Part shown: positions 53,246 through 63,507 of the stretch, piece after piece | Position numbering within the stretch: the stretch's first letter is position 1 | How the letters are laid out: every line of letters starts with the position of its first letter | DNA from: Aurantiacibacter arachoides | GTDB lineage: Bacteria; Pseudomonadota; Alphaproteobacteria; Sphingomonadales; Sphingomonadaceae | NCBI RefSeq assembly: GCF_009827335.1 | Contig: NZ_WTYH01000001.1 | Location: 1,860,001 to 1,924,000 of the forward strand | DNA: 64,000 nucleotides | Direction: 5' to 3' | Translations under genes and position numbers: made by a program | The notes under the pieces: model-generated | Database searches by the model: none | What the model was told of the DNA's origin: nothing | Seen by the model: the letters and a program-made list of their open reading frames with translations, nothing else

Positions 53246-54544
53246 TCAGCCTACGATAGTGGCCCGGCATTCGCCAAGCCCGATCCGCGCGAAGCCCTCT
53301 CGCTCCGCAAAGGCTGTCATGATGACCTCGTCGCCGTCTTCCAGGAAGGTGCGGGTTTCGCCGTTGGGCAGGGTGATAGGCGCCTTGCCGCCCTGGCTCA
53401 GCTCGATCAGGCTGCCTTCGCCGCCCGCCTCGCCGCTGGTCAGCGTGCCGGTGCCGAGCAGGTCGCCCGCCTGCATATTGCAGCCGCCCACGGAATGATG
53501 CGCGACAAGTTGCGCCGCGGTCCAGTACATCGCGCTCATCGGGCCGGACGACAGGCGGTGCGGCTCATCGCCCGCCTCGCGCATCCGGCTCGTCGAGATA
53601 TAGACCTCCATGGTGATGCCAAAGGCTGCGGCGGACACGTCGTGCGCGAGGTAATCCATCGGCGCCGGGTCGCCTTCCGGTCGCGCGGGCTGGGCAACGC
53701 GGAACGGCGCCAGCGCGTCCAGCGTCACCACCCATGGCGATACCGTGGAATGGAAGTTCTTGGCGAGGAACGGCCCCAGTGGCTGGTATTCCCACGCCTG
53801 AATGTCGCGTGCCGACCAGTCGTTGAGGATCGAGATACCGGCGATGTGGCATTCCGCCTCGCCCACCGGGATGGGCTCGCCCAGCGCGTTGCCCTCGCCT
53901 ATCCAGATCGCCATCTCCAGTTCGTAATCGAGCCGTTTCGAAGGACCGAACGCCGGCGCATCGGCATCGGGTGCCTTGGTCTGCCCGCTCGGTCGCTTCA
54001 CCTGCGTGGGCGAGACCCGGATGGAACTGGAACGGCCGTGATAGCCGATGGGCACGTACTTGTAATTGGGCAGCAAGGGATTGTCCGGACGGAAAAGGCT
54101 GCCGATGTTGGTCGCGTGGTGGATGCCGGTGTAGAAATCGGTGTAGTCGCCCACCGCGAAGGGCACGTGCAGCGTGCAATCGGCAGCGGGATAAAGATGC
54201 GGTTCCACATCGGGCCGGTTGGGTTCGTTGGTGAGCAGGTTGAACACCGCGCAGCGCAGGGCGCGCATCGGGTGCGGGCCGGCGGCGGCGAGCGCGTTCA
54301 GCGTCGGGGCGTCGGCCAGCCGCGCGGCGGCCTGCGCGTCCTCTCCCAGCAGCGGGGCCACGGCGGGCACGTCAAGCACGTGGTCGCCGATCGCCATGCC
54401 GGCGCGGCGCGGTCCGTCGCCAACCGAAAAGATCCCCAGTGGCAGGTTCTGCACCGGGAAGGTCGCGTGTCCCTGCGCGCCGGACACCCAGCACTCGGCA
54501 GCGGGGTCATGGGTGAAATCGGTCTGGAAGAATGTATGGGGCAT
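53246..54544 (-). CDS. fahA: Fumarylacetoacetase
   Basis: FahA splits fumarylacetoacetate into fumarate and acetoacetate, the final step of homogentisate (tyrosine/phenylalanine) breakdown. The 432-residue protein has the N-terminal SH3-like region and the catalytic core: YTDFYTGIHHATNIG with the catalytic His, YHGRSSSIRVS, ELEMAIWIGEGN with a metal-binding Glu, NDWSARDIQAWEYQPLGPF and the late GTGTLTSG. ATG 54544 overlaps the hmgA stop (ATGA), so they are coupled; the in-frame upstream start lies within hmgA. Confidence 0.95.
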   Translation of the reverse strand: MPHTFFQTDFTHDPAAECWVSGAQGHATFPVQNLPLGIFSVGDGPRRAGMAIGDHVLDVPAVAPLLGEDAQAAARLADAPTLNALAAAGPHPMRALRCAVFNLLTNEPNRPDVEPHLYPAADCTLHVPFAVGDYTDFYTGIHHATNIGSLFRPDNPLLPNYKYVPIGYHGRSSSIRVSPTQVKRPSGQTKAPDADAPAFGPSKRLDYELEMAIWIGEGNALGEPIPVGEAECHIAGISILNDWSARDIQAWEYQPLGPFLAKNFHSTVSPWVVTLDALAPFRVAQPARPEGDPAPMDYLAHDVSAAAFGITMEVYISTSRMREAGDEPHRLSSGPMSAMYWTAAQLVAHHSVGGCNMQAGDLLGTGTLTSGEAGGEGSLIELSQGGKAPITLPNGETRTFLEDGDEVIMTAFAEREGFARIGLGECRATIVG

Positions 54545-55821
54545 CAGGGCAATCTCGCTTTGGGGAATCCGCGCCAGCAATCGTCGTAATCGGACTGGAG
54601 CAGCCCGCCGCGCATCGCGAATTCGGTGGTGTGGATCACGCTGCGGCTTTCGAACATGAAGGCCAGCGTGTCGGTGATCTTGGTGGGTGCAAGCTGCGCC
54701 TCGGTCGCCTTGCGGGTGCTTTCCACATCGGGGCCATGGCCGTTGAACTGGTTGTGCAGGCTGGCGCCGCCAGGCGCGAACCCGCCGCCTTCCTTGGCAT
54801 CATAGGCGCCGGTCACCAGGCCCATGAATTCGCTCATCACGTTGCGATGGAACCACGGCGGGCGAAACGTATCCTCACCCACCATCCAGCGCGGGGGGAA
54901 GATCACGAAATCGCAATTGGCGGTGCCCGGCGTATCGCTGGGGCTCGTCAGCACTGTGAAGATCGATGGGTCGGGATGATCGAAGCTGACCGTGCCGATG
55001 GTGTTGAACCGCGCCAGATCATAACGGCAGGGGGCCGAATTGCCATGCCAGGCCACCACGTCGAACGGCGAGCGGTTGATTGTGGTGCGCCACAGCGATC
55101 CGGAGAATTTCTGAATGATTTCAAATTCCTCGTCGCGATTCTCGAACCAGGCGACGGGCGCTTCGAAATCGCGCGGATTGGCAAGGCCGTTCGCGCCGAT
55201 CGGGCCGAGATCGGGCAGGCGGAACGGCGCGCCGAAGTTCTCGCAGACATAGCCGCGTGCCGGCCCGTCCACCAGTTCGACGCGGAACCGCATCCCCCGC
55301 GGGACGAGGGCGATATGGCCGGGCGGCACGTCCATCCGGCCAAGCTCGGTTACCACGCGAAGTGTGCCCTGCTGCGGCACGATCAGCATCTCGCCATCGC
55401 TGTTCTGGAACGCGCGCGCGTCCATGGTTTCGCTGGCGACGTAGAGGTGGATGCCGATACCGCCTTCGGAAGGCGAGCCGTTGCCGCCAAAGGTGACCAG
55501 CCCATCGACGAAATCGACCCCGCCGTCTGCCAGCGGGAGCGGATCCCAGCGCAGGCGATTGGGCGTGGTATGCGAACCGTCGGGCGCGGCCAGGCGGGGA
55601 TTGCCGGAATAGGGCTCGAAGCGCCCGTGCTCGGTCGTCGGGCGCATCCGGTAGAGCCAGCTGCGCCGGTTTTCCACGCGGGGCGTGGTAAAGGCGCTGG
55701 TGCTGAACTGCTCGGCATAAAGGCCGAATGCGGGTTTCTGGGGGGAATTGCGCCCTTCAGGCAGCGCGCCGGTGACAGCCTCGCTGGCGAAATGGTTGAG
55801 GAACCCCGTCTGGTAGCGCAT
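54544..55821 (-). CDS. hmgA: Homogentisate 1,2-dioxygenase
   Basis: HmgA opens the homogentisate ring to maleylacetoacetate using Fe(II) and oxygen. The 425-residue length is typical. It begins [15 protein letters not shown]. The iron site lies in the C-terminal half: [14 protein letters not shown] (His and Glu ligands) and [10 protein letters not shown] (further His). [10 protein letters not shown] and [13 protein letters not shown] are other family blocks. ATG 55821 is preferred over an upstream in-frame start. It diverges from maiA with 100 bp between, a likely shared control region. Confidence 0.97.
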   Translation of the reverse strand: MRYQTGFLNHFASEAVTGALPEGRNSPQKPAFGLYAEQFSTSAFTTPRVENRRSWLYRMRPTTEHGRFEPYSGNPRLAAPDGSHTTPNRLRWDPLPLADGGVDFVDGLVTFGGNGSPSEGGIGIHLYVASETMDARAFQNSDGEMLIVPQQGTLRVVTELGRMDVPPGHIALVPRGMRFRVELVDGPARGYVCENFGAPFRLPDLGPIGANGLANPRDFEAPVAWFENRDEEFEIIQKFSGSLWRTTINRSPFDVVAWHGNSAPCRYDLARFNTIGTVSFDHPDPSIFTVLTSPSDTPGTANCDFVIFPPRWMVGEDTFRPPWFHRNVMSEFMGLVTGAYDAKEGGGFAPGGASLHNQFNGHGPDVESTRKATEAQLAPTKITDTLAFMFESRSVIHTTEFAMRGGLLQSDYDDCWRGFPKARLP

Positions 55822-55921
55822 AGTTAGTCTCACCTGAAACCGGTTGCCGATTTCATGGCGCAATTGCCCCTTGTTCGCAATGGTCTTACCGGGGCAACGA
55901 CCGAGATGGCGGGAGGGTCCG

Positions 55922-56554
55922 ATGAAGCTTTATGGGTATTGGCGCAGCAGCACGAGTTATCGCCTGCGGTGCGCGCTTGAGGTGAAGGGCCTGGCCTACG
56001 AGCAGTCGCCCGTCAGTCTGGTCGAGGGGCGGCAGAAAGCACCCGATTTCACGACACGCAATCCCTTCGGCGGCGTGCCCATGCTGGAGGCGGACGGCCG
56101 CGATCGCGCGCAGAGCATGGCGATCATCGAGTGGCTGGACGAACGCTATCCCGAACGCCCGTTGCTGCCGGCTGATCTGGAGAAGCGCTATACCGCGCGC
56201 GAGCTGGCCTATGCCATCGCCACCGAACTGCACGCACCGCTGAACCTCAAGGTGCTGAAGTATCTGAAGGATCCGCTCGGCCACGATCAGGGCCAGGTCG
56301 ATGCCTGGTATCGCCACTGGCTCGGCACCGTGCTGGCCCCGCTGGAAACGATGCTGGAACGGCTGGGCACCGGCGATTTCCTGTTCGATGCCCCGGGCCT
56401 GTTCGAATGCGTGCTGGTGCCGCAACTCTACAACGCCCGCCGGTTCGATTACGATCTGTCGGCCAGCCCGCGCACCACGCGGATCGAGGCGGCCTGCCTT
56501 GCCCTGCCGGAATTTCAGCGCGCCCACCCGGACGCCCAGCCGGACGCGACCTAA
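55922..56554 (+). CDS. maiA: Maleylacetoacetate isomerase (zeta-class glutathione transferase)
   Basis: MaiA isomerises maleylacetoacetate to fumarylacetoacetate with glutathione. The 210-residue protein starts [19 protein letters not shown], with the zeta-class active-site Ser motif, then [13 protein letters not shown] and [22 protein letters not shown] 55922 has GGGAGGG upstream; the longer frame is rejected. It completes the hmgA-fahA pathway from the other strand. Its stop overlaps the end of bioA by 4 bp tail to tail. Confidence 0.94.
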   Translation: MKLYGYWRSSTSYRLRCALEVKGLAYEQSPVSLVEGRQKAPDFTTRNPFGGVPMLEADGRDRAQSMAIIEWLDERYPERPLLPADLEKRYTARELAYAIATELHAPLNLKVLKYLKDPLGHDQGQVDAWYRHWLGTVLAPLETMLERLGTGDFLFDAPGLFECVLVPQLYNARRFDYDLSASPRTTRIEAACLALPEFQRAHPDAQPDAT

Positions 56555-57807
56555 AGCGCCTCCGACAAAACCTCGTCGATGGCGGTGAAGATGCAGGTCA
56601 GCTGCTGCTCGCTGATGCAAAAGGGCGGCATGAGGTAGATCGTGTTGCCAAGCGGACGCAGCAGCACGTCGCGGGCGTAGAAGCCATCGCGCATCCGCGG
56701 GCCGAGGTCGGCGAGATAGCCCGCGTCCGCCACCGGCACATCCGCAGCGATCACGCTGCCGCACTGGCGCAGGTTCTGGAGGCCGTGCTTCGCGGCCAGC
56801 GCGTCCATGCCTTTTGCCTCAGCCGCGACCAGCGCGGCGACCCGCTCCAGCACAGGTTCCTCGCGCCAGATTGCAAGGTTGGCGTTGGCCGCGGCGCAGG
56901 CGATCGGGTTGGCGGTGAAACTGGAGGAGTGGAAGAACATCCGCGAGCGGTCGGTCGAGAGGTGCGCGTCATAGATCGGCGCGCTCGCCATCGTCACTGC
57001 CAGCGGCATCGACCCGCCCGTCAGCCCCTTGGCGAGGCACATGATGTCGGGCACCACGCCCGCCTGTTCGCAGGCGATCAGGCTGCCCGTGCGGCCCCAC
57101 CCCGTCATCACCTCGTCGGCGATGAAAAGGACGTCGTGCCGGGAGCAAATTTCGCGCATCTGGCGAAGGATCGCGGGCGAATACATCAGCATCCCGCCCG
57201 CGCCCAGTACCAGCGGTTCGACGATGAAGGCGGCGGCATCGCCCCTGGCGCAGGCCGCCTCCAGCGCATCGAGCGTGGCTTGCTCGGCCCCCGCTGCCGG
57301 AAAGGGAATGGTGTCGACGGCGAACAGCAGCGGCGCGTAGGGGCGGTTGAACACGCCGCGCGCGCCCACGCTCATCGCGCCGATGGTATCGCCGTGATAG
57401 CTGTGTTCCAGCACCAGGATACGGTGCCGCGCCGCGCCGCGGTTGGCCCAGAATCCCAGCGCCATCTTCAGCGCCACCTCCACCGCGGTGGAGCCGCTGT
57501 CGGAGAAGAACACGTATTCCAGCGCCGGCGGCATGATCGCCGTCAGGCCGCGCGCCAGTTCCTCCGCCGGTTCGTGCGTCCAGCCGGCAAAGATCAACTG
57601 GTCGAGCCGTTCCGCCTGTTGCCTGATCGCGGCGACGATGCGCGGGTGATTGTGGCCGTGCGTCGTCACCCACCAGCTGGAGATCGCATCCACCACCGCG
57701 CGCCCGTCCGCGGTGTGGAGCAGCGCACCCTCGGCCCGTTCGACAAGCGGGATGGGTTCGCCCAGTCCGTGCTGGTGGAACGGGTGCCAGACGGGCGATC
57801 GGCTCAC
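56551..57807 (-). CDS. bioA: Adenosylmethionine-8-amino-7-oxononanoate aminotransferase
   Basis: BioA converts KAPA to DAPA with S-adenosylmethionine as amino donor, in biotin synthesis. The 418-residue class III aminotransferase has WHPFHQHG at the start, SSWWVTTHGHNHP, GSTAVEVALKMALGFW, VLFIADEVMTGWGRTG and the PLP Lys in MCLAKGLTGG. The start is GTG at 57807, overlapping the bioD stop as GTGA. It is the last gene of bioB-bioF-bioD-bioA. Confidence 0.95.
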   Translation of the reverse strand: MSRSPVWHPFHQHGLGEPIPLVERAEGALLHTADGRAVVDAISSWWVTTHGHNHPRIVAAIRQQAERLDQLIFAGWTHEPAEELARGLTAIMPPALEYVFFSDSGSTAVEVALKMALGFWANRGAARHRILVLEHSYHGDTIGAMSVGARGVFNRPYAPLLFAVDTIPFPAAGAEQATLDALEAACARGDAAAFIVEPLVLGAGGMLMYSPAILRQMREICSRHDVLFIADEVMTGWGRTGSLIACEQAGVVPDIMCLAKGLTGGSMPLAVTMASAPIYDAHLSTDRSRMFFHSSSFTANPIACAAANANLAIWREEPVLERVAALVAAEAKGMDALAAKHGLQNLRQCGSVIAADVPVADAGYLADLGPRMRDGFYARDVLLRPLGNTIYLMPPFCISEQQLTCIFTAIDEVLSEAL

Positions 57808-58415
57808 GTCAGCAGGTCCGTGCGGATAAAGTCGGCAAAGGCCTGTGCCAGCGTTTCGGCATCCAGCGGATCGAGCCACGGCAGGCGGCCCAGGTGGGGC
57901 ACCTTGCCGATGCGCGTGATCGCCGTCTCGGCCACCGGCTCGGCGGCGCCGACGAAAGCCACGCCCGCTATGGCAATGCCGCGAGCCCGCAGCACCTCGA
58001 TGGTCATCAGCGTGTGGCTGATCGTGCCCAGCGCCGTGCGCGCAACGATGACGGCGGGCAGGTTCCAGCGTGCGAACAGGTCGGCGGCCAGCAGCCCTTC
58101 CGCATAGGGCACCAGCGCCCCGCCCGCGCCCTCCACCACGATCGGACTGGCGTGGTCGGGCAAGTCGAGCGAGCCGATCGTCACCCCGTCGATCCGCGCC
58201 GCCTCGTGGGGGGAGCAAGGCGTTCGCAGCACGTGGGCTTCCGGCAAGATCGTGGCGGCAGGGGCGAGACGGGCAACACGCTGGCTGTCGCTGCCGCCGT
58301 CCAAGCCCGCCTGCACCGGCTTCCAGTATGACGCGCCCATTGCCTGTGCCAACCCGGCCGCAAACACTGTCTTGCCGACGTCCGTGTCGGTCCCGGTGAC
58401 GACGTAGCCCTTCAC
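57804..58415 (-). CDS. bioD: Dethiobiotin synthetase
   Basis: BioD carboxylates DAPA with ATP and closes the ureido ring to dethiobiotin. The 203-residue P-loop enzyme starts MKGYVVTGTDTDVGKTVFAAG, with Walker A GTDTDVGKT, then YWKPVQAGLDGGSDS and VVEGAGGALVPYAEG. Its ATG overlaps the bioF stop (ATGA at 58412-58415) and its stop overlaps the bioA start, so translation is coupled on both sides. Confidence 0.96.
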   Translation of the reverse strand: MKGYVVTGTDTDVGKTVFAAGLAQAMGASYWKPVQAGLDGGSDSQRVARLAPAATILPEAHVLRTPCSPHEAARIDGVTIGSLDLPDHASPIVVEGAGGALVPYAEGLLAADLFARWNLPAVIVARTALGTISHTLMTIEVLRARGIAIAGVAFVGAAEPVAETAITRIGKVPHLGRLPWLDPLDAETLAQAFADFIRTDLLT

Positions 58416-59563
58416 CGCAGGTCCGCCATCGCTTCGAGCACGCGATCGATCTGGGCTTCCGAATGGGCGGCGCTCAGCGAGAAACGGAGGCGGCTCTCGC
58501 CTTCGGGAACGGTGGGCGGGCGGATGGCGACCGCAAGGATCCCTGCGCGCTCCAGCGCCGCACTGGCGGCCAGCGCCTCGGCCTCCCCACCGATGATGAC
58601 AGGCACGATCTGCGTGTCGGATGGGCCGGTAGCGTAGCCCAGCCCGGTCATGCCTGCGCGCAATCGCGTGGCCAGCGCCGCCACGTGCGCGCGTTCGTCA
58701 TCCATGCCCGGCACGAGATCGAGCGCGGCGTCCATGGCGCCGAGCACCGGCGGCGGCGGGGCGGTGGTGTAGACGAAGCCCGAGGCTGCGTTGGCCAGAT
58801 AGTCGCAGATGTCGCGCGATGCGGCGACGAAGGCGCCAAAGCCGCCCATCGCCTTGCTGAACGTGCCCATCACGATGTCCGGCCGGTCTTCCAGTTCCGC
58901 CGCGAGCCCGGCCCCGCCCGCGCCCAGCACGCCGGTCGCGTGCGCCTCGTCCACCACGCTCAATGCGTCGTGGCGGCGGGCAAGCGCCACGAATGATGCA
59001 AGGTCGGCCCGGTCGCCGTCCATGCTGAACACGCTTTCGGTCGCTACCAGTCGCCCGGGCGCATCCGCGGCGGCGCCGAGCAGCGCATCGAGGTGCGCGA
59101 GGTCGTTGTGCCGGTATCCGGTGTGCTTCGTTCGCGCGGCGGCGATGCCGTGATGGATGCTGGCGTGGACCAGCCAGTCGGCGAAGACCGCTGCCTGCGG
59201 CTCCAGCTTCAGCAGCGCCGGAAACAGCGCGGCATTGGCCTGCCACCCGGTCGCGAACAGCAGCGCGGCCTCGGTGCCTTTCCATGCGGCGACCTTCTCC
59301 TCCACCGCGCGGTGCGGCTCCAGCGTGCCGGAAACGAGGCGCGAGGCGCGCGCACCGGTGCCATAGCGGACCGCCCATTCGCCGGCGCGCCGGGCGAGCT
59401 CGGGATGACGGGCAAGGCCGAGGTAATCGTTGCTGGAGAGGTCAAGCAGTTCGCGCGCCCCCAGCCGCACATGGCCAGGGGCGCCGGGTTCGAGCGGGCG
59501 CAGAACCCGCAGGCGATGCTGCGCGCGGCGTTGGTCCAGCGCTTGCGCGAAACGATGCCGCAT
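58412..59563 (-). CDS. bioF: 8-amino-7-oxononanoate synthase
   Basis: BioF condenses pimeloyl-thioester with alanine to KAPA. The 383-residue alpha-oxoamine synthase has SSNDYLGLARHPELARRA, GTGARASRLVSGTLEPH, VVDEAHATGVLG and the PLP Lys in MGTFSKAMGGFGAF. ATG 59563 gives MRHRFAQALDQRRA; an in-frame TTG lies two codons upstream. It follows bioB by 9 bp and overlaps bioD by 4 bp. Confidence 0.95.
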   Translation of the reverse strand: MRHRFAQALDQRRAQHRLRVLRPLEPGAPGHVRLGARELLDLSSNDYLGLARHPELARRAGEWAVRYGTGARASRLVSGTLEPHRAVEEKVAAWKGTEAALLFATGWQANAALFPALLKLEPQAAVFADWLVHASIHHGIAAARTKHTGYRHNDLAHLDALLGAAADAPGRLVATESVFSMDGDRADLASFVALARRHDALSVVDEAHATGVLGAGGAGLAAELEDRPDIVMGTFSKAMGGFGAFVAASRDICDYLANAASGFVYTTAPPPPVLGAMDAALDLVPGMDDERAHVAALATRLRAGMTGLGYATGPSDTQIVPVIIGGEAEALAASAALERAGILAVAIRPPTVPEGESRLRFSLSAAHSEAQIDRVLEAMADLR

Positions 59564-59572
59564 CGGCAAATC

Positions 59573-60601
59573 CTATTCGGCGGCGACCGCCTCGGGCTGG
59601 CAAGCGCCTGCGCAGGCTTTTGCCGCGCGCGCCGGCTCCTCGCCCGCCATCGGTGTCAGGCCGAGCCGGGCGAACAGTGCCGCGTCGCTGTCGTCGCCGG
59701 CGTTGGGCGCGGTCAGCAGGCGGTCGCCGGTGAAGATCGAGTTCGCGCCCGCCATGAAGGCCAGCGCCTGCGTCGCGTCGCTCATGCTCTCGCGCCCGGC
59801 GGACAGGCGCACCATGGTGAGCGGCATGGCGATGCGCGCCACGGCAACCGTGCGGACGAACTCGATGTCGTCGATCTTCGCCATCGGGGTGTCGGCCAGC
59901 ATGTCGCCCAGCACCGTGCCCTTCACCGGCACCAGCGCGTTGACCGGCACGCTTTCGGGATGGCGTTCCAGCGTCGCCAGCGTGTGGACGAAGCCGACGC
60001 GGTCCTCGCGCGTCTCGCCCATGCCCACGATTCCGCCGCTGCACACGTTGATGCCCGCGCCGCGCACGTTCTCCAGCGTGGTCAGCCGGTCTTCGTACTT
60101 GCGGGTGGTGATCACGCGCTCGTAGTATTCCGGGCCGGTGTCGATGTTGTGGTTGTAATAGTCGAGCCCCGCCTCGGCGAGCTGATCGGCCTGCTGCGGG
60201 GTGAGCATTCCCAGCGTCATGCAGGTTTCCAGCCCCATCGCCCGCACCCCCTTCACGATCTCCACGATCCTGGGCATGTCGCGGTCCTTGGGGTTGCGCC
60301 AGGCGGCGCCCATGCAGAACCGCTGGCTGCCGGCATCCTTGGCCTGCGCCGCGCTTTGCAGAACCTGGCGCACGTCCATCAGCTTTGTCGCCTCCACTCC
60401 GCTGTCGGCATGGGCGCTCTGCGAGCAGTAGCCGCAGTCCTCCGGGCAGCCGCCGGTCTTGATGGAGAGCAGCGTGCACAGCTGCACCTCGTCCGCCCGG
60501 TGGTGCGCGCGATGCACCTCGGCGGCGCGGAAGACGAGCTCGGTAAAGGGAAGGGCGAACAGCGCGGCGATCTCCTCGCGCGTCCAGTCGGTGCGAACCA
60601 T
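59573..60601 (-). CDS. bioB: Biotin synthase
   Basis: BioB inserts sulfur into dethiobiotin by radical SAM chemistry. The 342-residue protein carries the 4Fe-4S motif [12 protein letters not shown] (CxxxCxxC), [29 protein letters not shown] and [11 protein letters not shown], and the late [10 protein letters not shown] with the Arg that coordinates the 2Fe-2S cluster. ATG 60601 is chosen; the longer open frame upstream overlaps the divergent CoA-transferase region. It is first in the bio operon, diverging from a CoA transferase across 114 bp. Confidence 0.97.
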   Translation of the reverse strand: MVRTDWTREEIAALFALPFTELVFRAAEVHRAHHRADEVQLCTLLSIKTGGCPEDCGYCSQSAHADSGVEATKLMDVRQVLQSAAQAKDAGSQRFCMGAAWRNPKDRDMPRIVEIVKGVRAMGLETCMTLGMLTPQQADQLAEAGLDYYNHNIDTGPEYYERVITTRKYEDRLTTLENVRGAGINVCSGGIVGMGETREDRVGFVHTLATLERHPESVPVNALVPVKGTVLGDMLADTPMAKIDDIEFVRTVAVARIAMPLTMVRLSAGRESMSDATQALAFMAGANSIFTGDRLLTAPNAGDDSDAALFARLGLTPMAGEEPARAAKACAGACQPEAVAAE

Positions 60602-60715
60602 GCGTTTTCTCGTCCTCGGCAATGCTTGCTGCAGCCATGACGAAAAAGGGCGCGCGGGTAAAGACGCAGCGGGGCGGCCATTGGCAAGCGGGGCGCCTTG
60701 CGATAGCCGCGCCGC

Positions 60716-61861
60716 ATGACCCACCCTGCACAATCCTTCGGTCCGCTCGCCGGTATCAAGGTCGTCGATCTCACGGCGATGGTCTTCGGCCCCTATGCCA
60801 CCCAGACGATGGCGGACCTGGGCGCCGACGTGATCAAGGTAGAGGCGCCGGCGGGCGATCCGATGCGCTACATCAGCCCCGGTCCGGCGCCCGACCTCTC
60901 CGGCGTGTTCTGCAACATCAACCGCGGCAAGAAGAGCGTGGTGATGGACCTGCGCGATCCTGCCCATGCCGAGGCATTGCGGGGGCTGATCGCGGAGGCG
61001 GACGTATTCATCCACTCGATGCGCGGCAAGGCCATCGCGCGGCTGGGGTTCGACTATGCGGCGGTAAGGGCCATCCGGCCCGACATCGTCTACACCAACT
61101 GCTACGGCTATTCACGCCGCGGACCGGATGCCGACAAGCCCGCCTACGACGACACCATCCAGGCTGAATGCGGCATTCCCCACGTGCAGCGGCTGATGAC
61201 GGGCGAGCCGGGGTTCGCCGCCACCATCATGGCCGACAAGATCGCCGGGCTCCACGCGCTCTATGCCACGCTGGCGGCGCTGTTCCACCGCGAACGCACG
61301 GGCGAGGGGCAGGAGGTGGAGATCGGCATGTTCGAGGCGGTGGCGAGCTTCATGCTGGTCGAACACGCCAACGGCATGATCTTCGAGCCCCCTCTTGGCC
61401 CGGCGCATTACCACCGTGCCGTCTCTCCCAATCGCAAGCCCTATGCCACCCGGGACGGCCACATCGCGGCATTGATCTACAACGACAAGCACTGGCACAC
61501 CTTCATCGAGGCCGTGGCGCCGGACTGGGCCAGCGCGGACTACGCCACGCTGGCGAGCCGCGCGCAGCACGTGGACACGATCTACGGCCTGCTCGGCGAA
61601 ACCTTTCTCACCCGCACGACCGATGAATGGATGGCGCTGCTGGAGGATCTCCAGATCCCCTGCGCGCGGGTGAAGACGACGGACGAGCTGTTCACCGACC
61701 CGCACCTGAACGCGGTCGGCTTCTTCGAGGAAATCGACAGTCCGCATGGCACCATGCGCTTTCCAGGCGTTCCGACGTGGTTCTCCGCGACGCCGGGCCG
61801 GGTCGCCGGCCCCTCTCCCCAGCTTGGCGCGGACAGTGACGAGGTGCTGGGCAGCGACTGA
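60716..61861 (+). CDS. CaiB/BaiF-family CoA transferase
   Basis: A 381-residue class III CoA transferase that moves CoA between carboxylic acids. It has [20 protein letters not shown] at the start, [33 protein letters not shown], the catalytic Asp in [12 protein letters not shown], and [21 protein letters not shown]. No specific substrate can be assigned; neighbours are a ROK kinase and a MaoC hydratase, which could belong to an organic-acid pathway. The ATG at 60716 gives [11 protein letters not shown]. Confidence 0.92.
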   Translation: MTHPAQSFGPLAGIKVVDLTAMVFGPYATQTMADLGADVIKVEAPAGDPMRYISPGPAPDLSGVFCNINRGKKSVVMDLRDPAHAEALRGLIAEADVFIHSMRGKAIARLGFDYAAVRAIRPDIVYTNCYGYSRRGPDADKPAYDDTIQAECGIPHVQRLMTGEPGFAATIMADKIAGLHALYATLAALFHRERTGEGQEVEIGMFEAVASFMLVEHANGMIFEPPLGPAHYHRAVSPNRKPYATRDGHIAALIYNDKHWHTFIEAVAPDWASADYATLASRAQHVDTIYGLLGETFLTRTTDEWMALLEDLQIPCARVKTTDELFTDPHLNAVGFFEEIDSPHGTMRFPGVPTWFSATPGRVAGPSPQLGADSDEVLGSD

Positions 61862-62005
61862 TGCGCGAGCATCCGGCCTGGCCGAAGGGTATCTTAACGG
61901 TCGCCTGGCGCCTTGTGACGCGGGCAACGCTGTGCCAGCAAGCATGACCGGCAAGAGGACGGCAATGCGAAACTCCACGACTGAACGCACCGCGCGCGGC
62001 AATCC

Positions 62006-62911
62006 ATGGGCCTGATAGCCGGGATCGAGGCGGGCGGCACCAAGTTCGTCGCGGCGCTGGCCTCTCCCGATGGCAGGCTGCTCGATCGCACCCGCATCGC
62101 CACCCGCGCACCTGCCGAAACGTTTGCCGAGCTGGCGGAATGGTTCGCCGCCACCGCCCGGCGGCATGGCCCGATCGCGGCCTTCGGGGTGGCCAGCTTC
62201 GGTCCGCTCGACCTGGACCCCGCCTCCCCCACCCACGGCAGTTTCACCACCACGCCCAAGCCCGGCTGGAGCGGGGCCAACTGGCACGAGGCGCTGGGCC
62301 AGTTCGGCGTCCCCGTCGCCATCGATACCGACGTCAACGGCGCGGCCATGGGCGAATGGATGGCGGGCGCGGGGCGCGGCAGGCGCACTGTTGCCTACAC
62401 CACGGTCGGCACCGGCATCGGCACCGGCGTGGTGACGGACGGTCGCCCGCTTTTCGGCGCCTCGCATTACGAGATGGGTCATGTGCGCCCTGCCCGCCCT
62501 GCGCTGGACGATGGCTGGCACGGCAATTGTCCGTTTCACGGCGACTGTCTGGAAGGGCTCGTCAGCGGCCCGGCGATCATCGCGCGCTGGGGAACCGACC
62601 TATCGCAAGCCAGCGAAGCGCAGGTAATGCTGGTTGCGGATTACCTCGCCGAATTTGCCGCGTCGCTGGCGTTGATGCACGCGCCTGACGTGATGATCTT
62701 CGGCGGCGGCGTGTTCAACACGCCGGGGCTGCTGGAGGCGCTGCGCGAAAAGACGCGGGCGAAGCTGGCGGGATATGCGGCCTTCTACGACCGGCCGCTC
62801 GACGATGTCATCGTCGCGCCCGCGTTGGGAGACGGTGCCGGCATAACGGGCGCCATCGCGCTCGGGCGCTCCATCCTCTCGAACCCCTCGCCGCCGGCGA
62901 AATCGCGTTAG
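62006..62911 (+). CDS. ROK-family sugar kinase (fructokinase type)
   Basis: A 301-residue ROK kinase phosphorylating a hexose with ATP. Phosphate loop GIEAGGTKFVAAL, catalytic Asp in AIDTDVNGAAMGEW, TVGTGIGTGVVTDG and HYEMGHVRPARPA. The zinc site in HGNCPFHGDCLEGLVSGPAI has the His/Cys pattern typical of bacterial ROK fructokinases rather than glucokinases. There are 144 bp between the CoA transferase and this start, with no clear promoter. It overlaps the end of the MaoC gene by 4 bp. Confidence 0.92.
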   Translation: MGLIAGIEAGGTKFVAALASPDGRLLDRTRIATRAPAETFAELAEWFAATARRHGPIAAFGVASFGPLDLDPASPTHGSFTTTPKPGWSGANWHEALGQFGVPVAIDTDVNGAAMGEWMAGAGRGRRTVAYTTVGTGIGTGVVTDGRPLFGASHYEMGHVRPARPALDDGWHGNCPFHGDCLEGLVSGPAIIARWGTDLSQASEAQVMLVADYLAEFAASLALMHAPDVMIFGGGVFNTPGLLEALREKTRAKLAGYAAFYDRPLDDVIVAPALGDGAGITGAIALGRSILSNPSPPAKSR

Positions 62912-63360
62912 ACGCCGCTCCCCCTGATCAGCGCCATGCGCAGACATTCGCAGGCCACTTCGTCGCGCTGGTTCAGCAGGCGGTGGCGAAAGGTGACGAT
63001 GCCCGATCCGGGGCGCGATTTGCTCTCGCGCTTGTCGACCACCTCTGTTTCGCCGCGCATGGTGTCGCCGATGAACGTCGGATTGGGGTGCACCAGCTTG
63101 TCGTAACCCAGGTTCGCCACCAGCGTGCCGAGGGTAGTGTCGCCCACTGACAACCCCACCATCAGCGCGAAGGTAAAGGTGCCGTTGACGAGGATCTGCC
63201 CGAACTCGCTGGCCCGCGCAGCTTCGGCATCCAGGTGCAGCGGCTGCGGGTTGTGGGTCATCGTGGAAAACAGCAGGTTGTCGGTTTCCGTTACCGTGCG
63301 CCGAACTTCGTGCGCGATCGTTTCGCCCACCTGCCATTCGCCGAAGAACTTGCCCGCCAT
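62908..63360 (-). CDS. MaoC-family hydratase/dehydratase
   Basis: A 150-residue single hot-dog-fold hydratase. FSTMTHNPQPLHLDAEAA corresponds to the hydratase-2 motif, with a His in place of the usual Asp of GDxNPxH; GTFTFALMVGLSVGDTTLG follows. This short form with THNPQPLH resembles mesaconyl-CoA-type and general MaoC proteins. It probably hydrates an enoyl-CoA. It is divergent from the 2Fe-2S gene and convergent with ROK. The substrate is unknown; the neighbouring CoA transferase could be a partner. Confidence 0.88.
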   Translation of the reverse strand: MAGKFFGEWQVGETIAHEVRRTVTETDNLLFSTMTHNPQPLHLDAEAARASEFGQILVNGTFTFALMVGLSVGDTTLGTLVANLGYDKLVHPNPTFIGDTMRGETEVVDKRESKSRPGSGIVTFRHRLLNQRDEVACECLRMALIRGSGV

Positions 63361-63507
63361 CGCTCGCCATCCTGTCCCGTCATTGTTCCGGACAGGCGGT
63401 TAAGCCGGTTTGACCCTTCGCGTCGACCCTCAAACCCCGGTCAATTACCCGTTGGCGGGAAAGATGCGCGGCCCGCTGCATTAGGTATGGCAGACAAGGA
63501 CGAATTC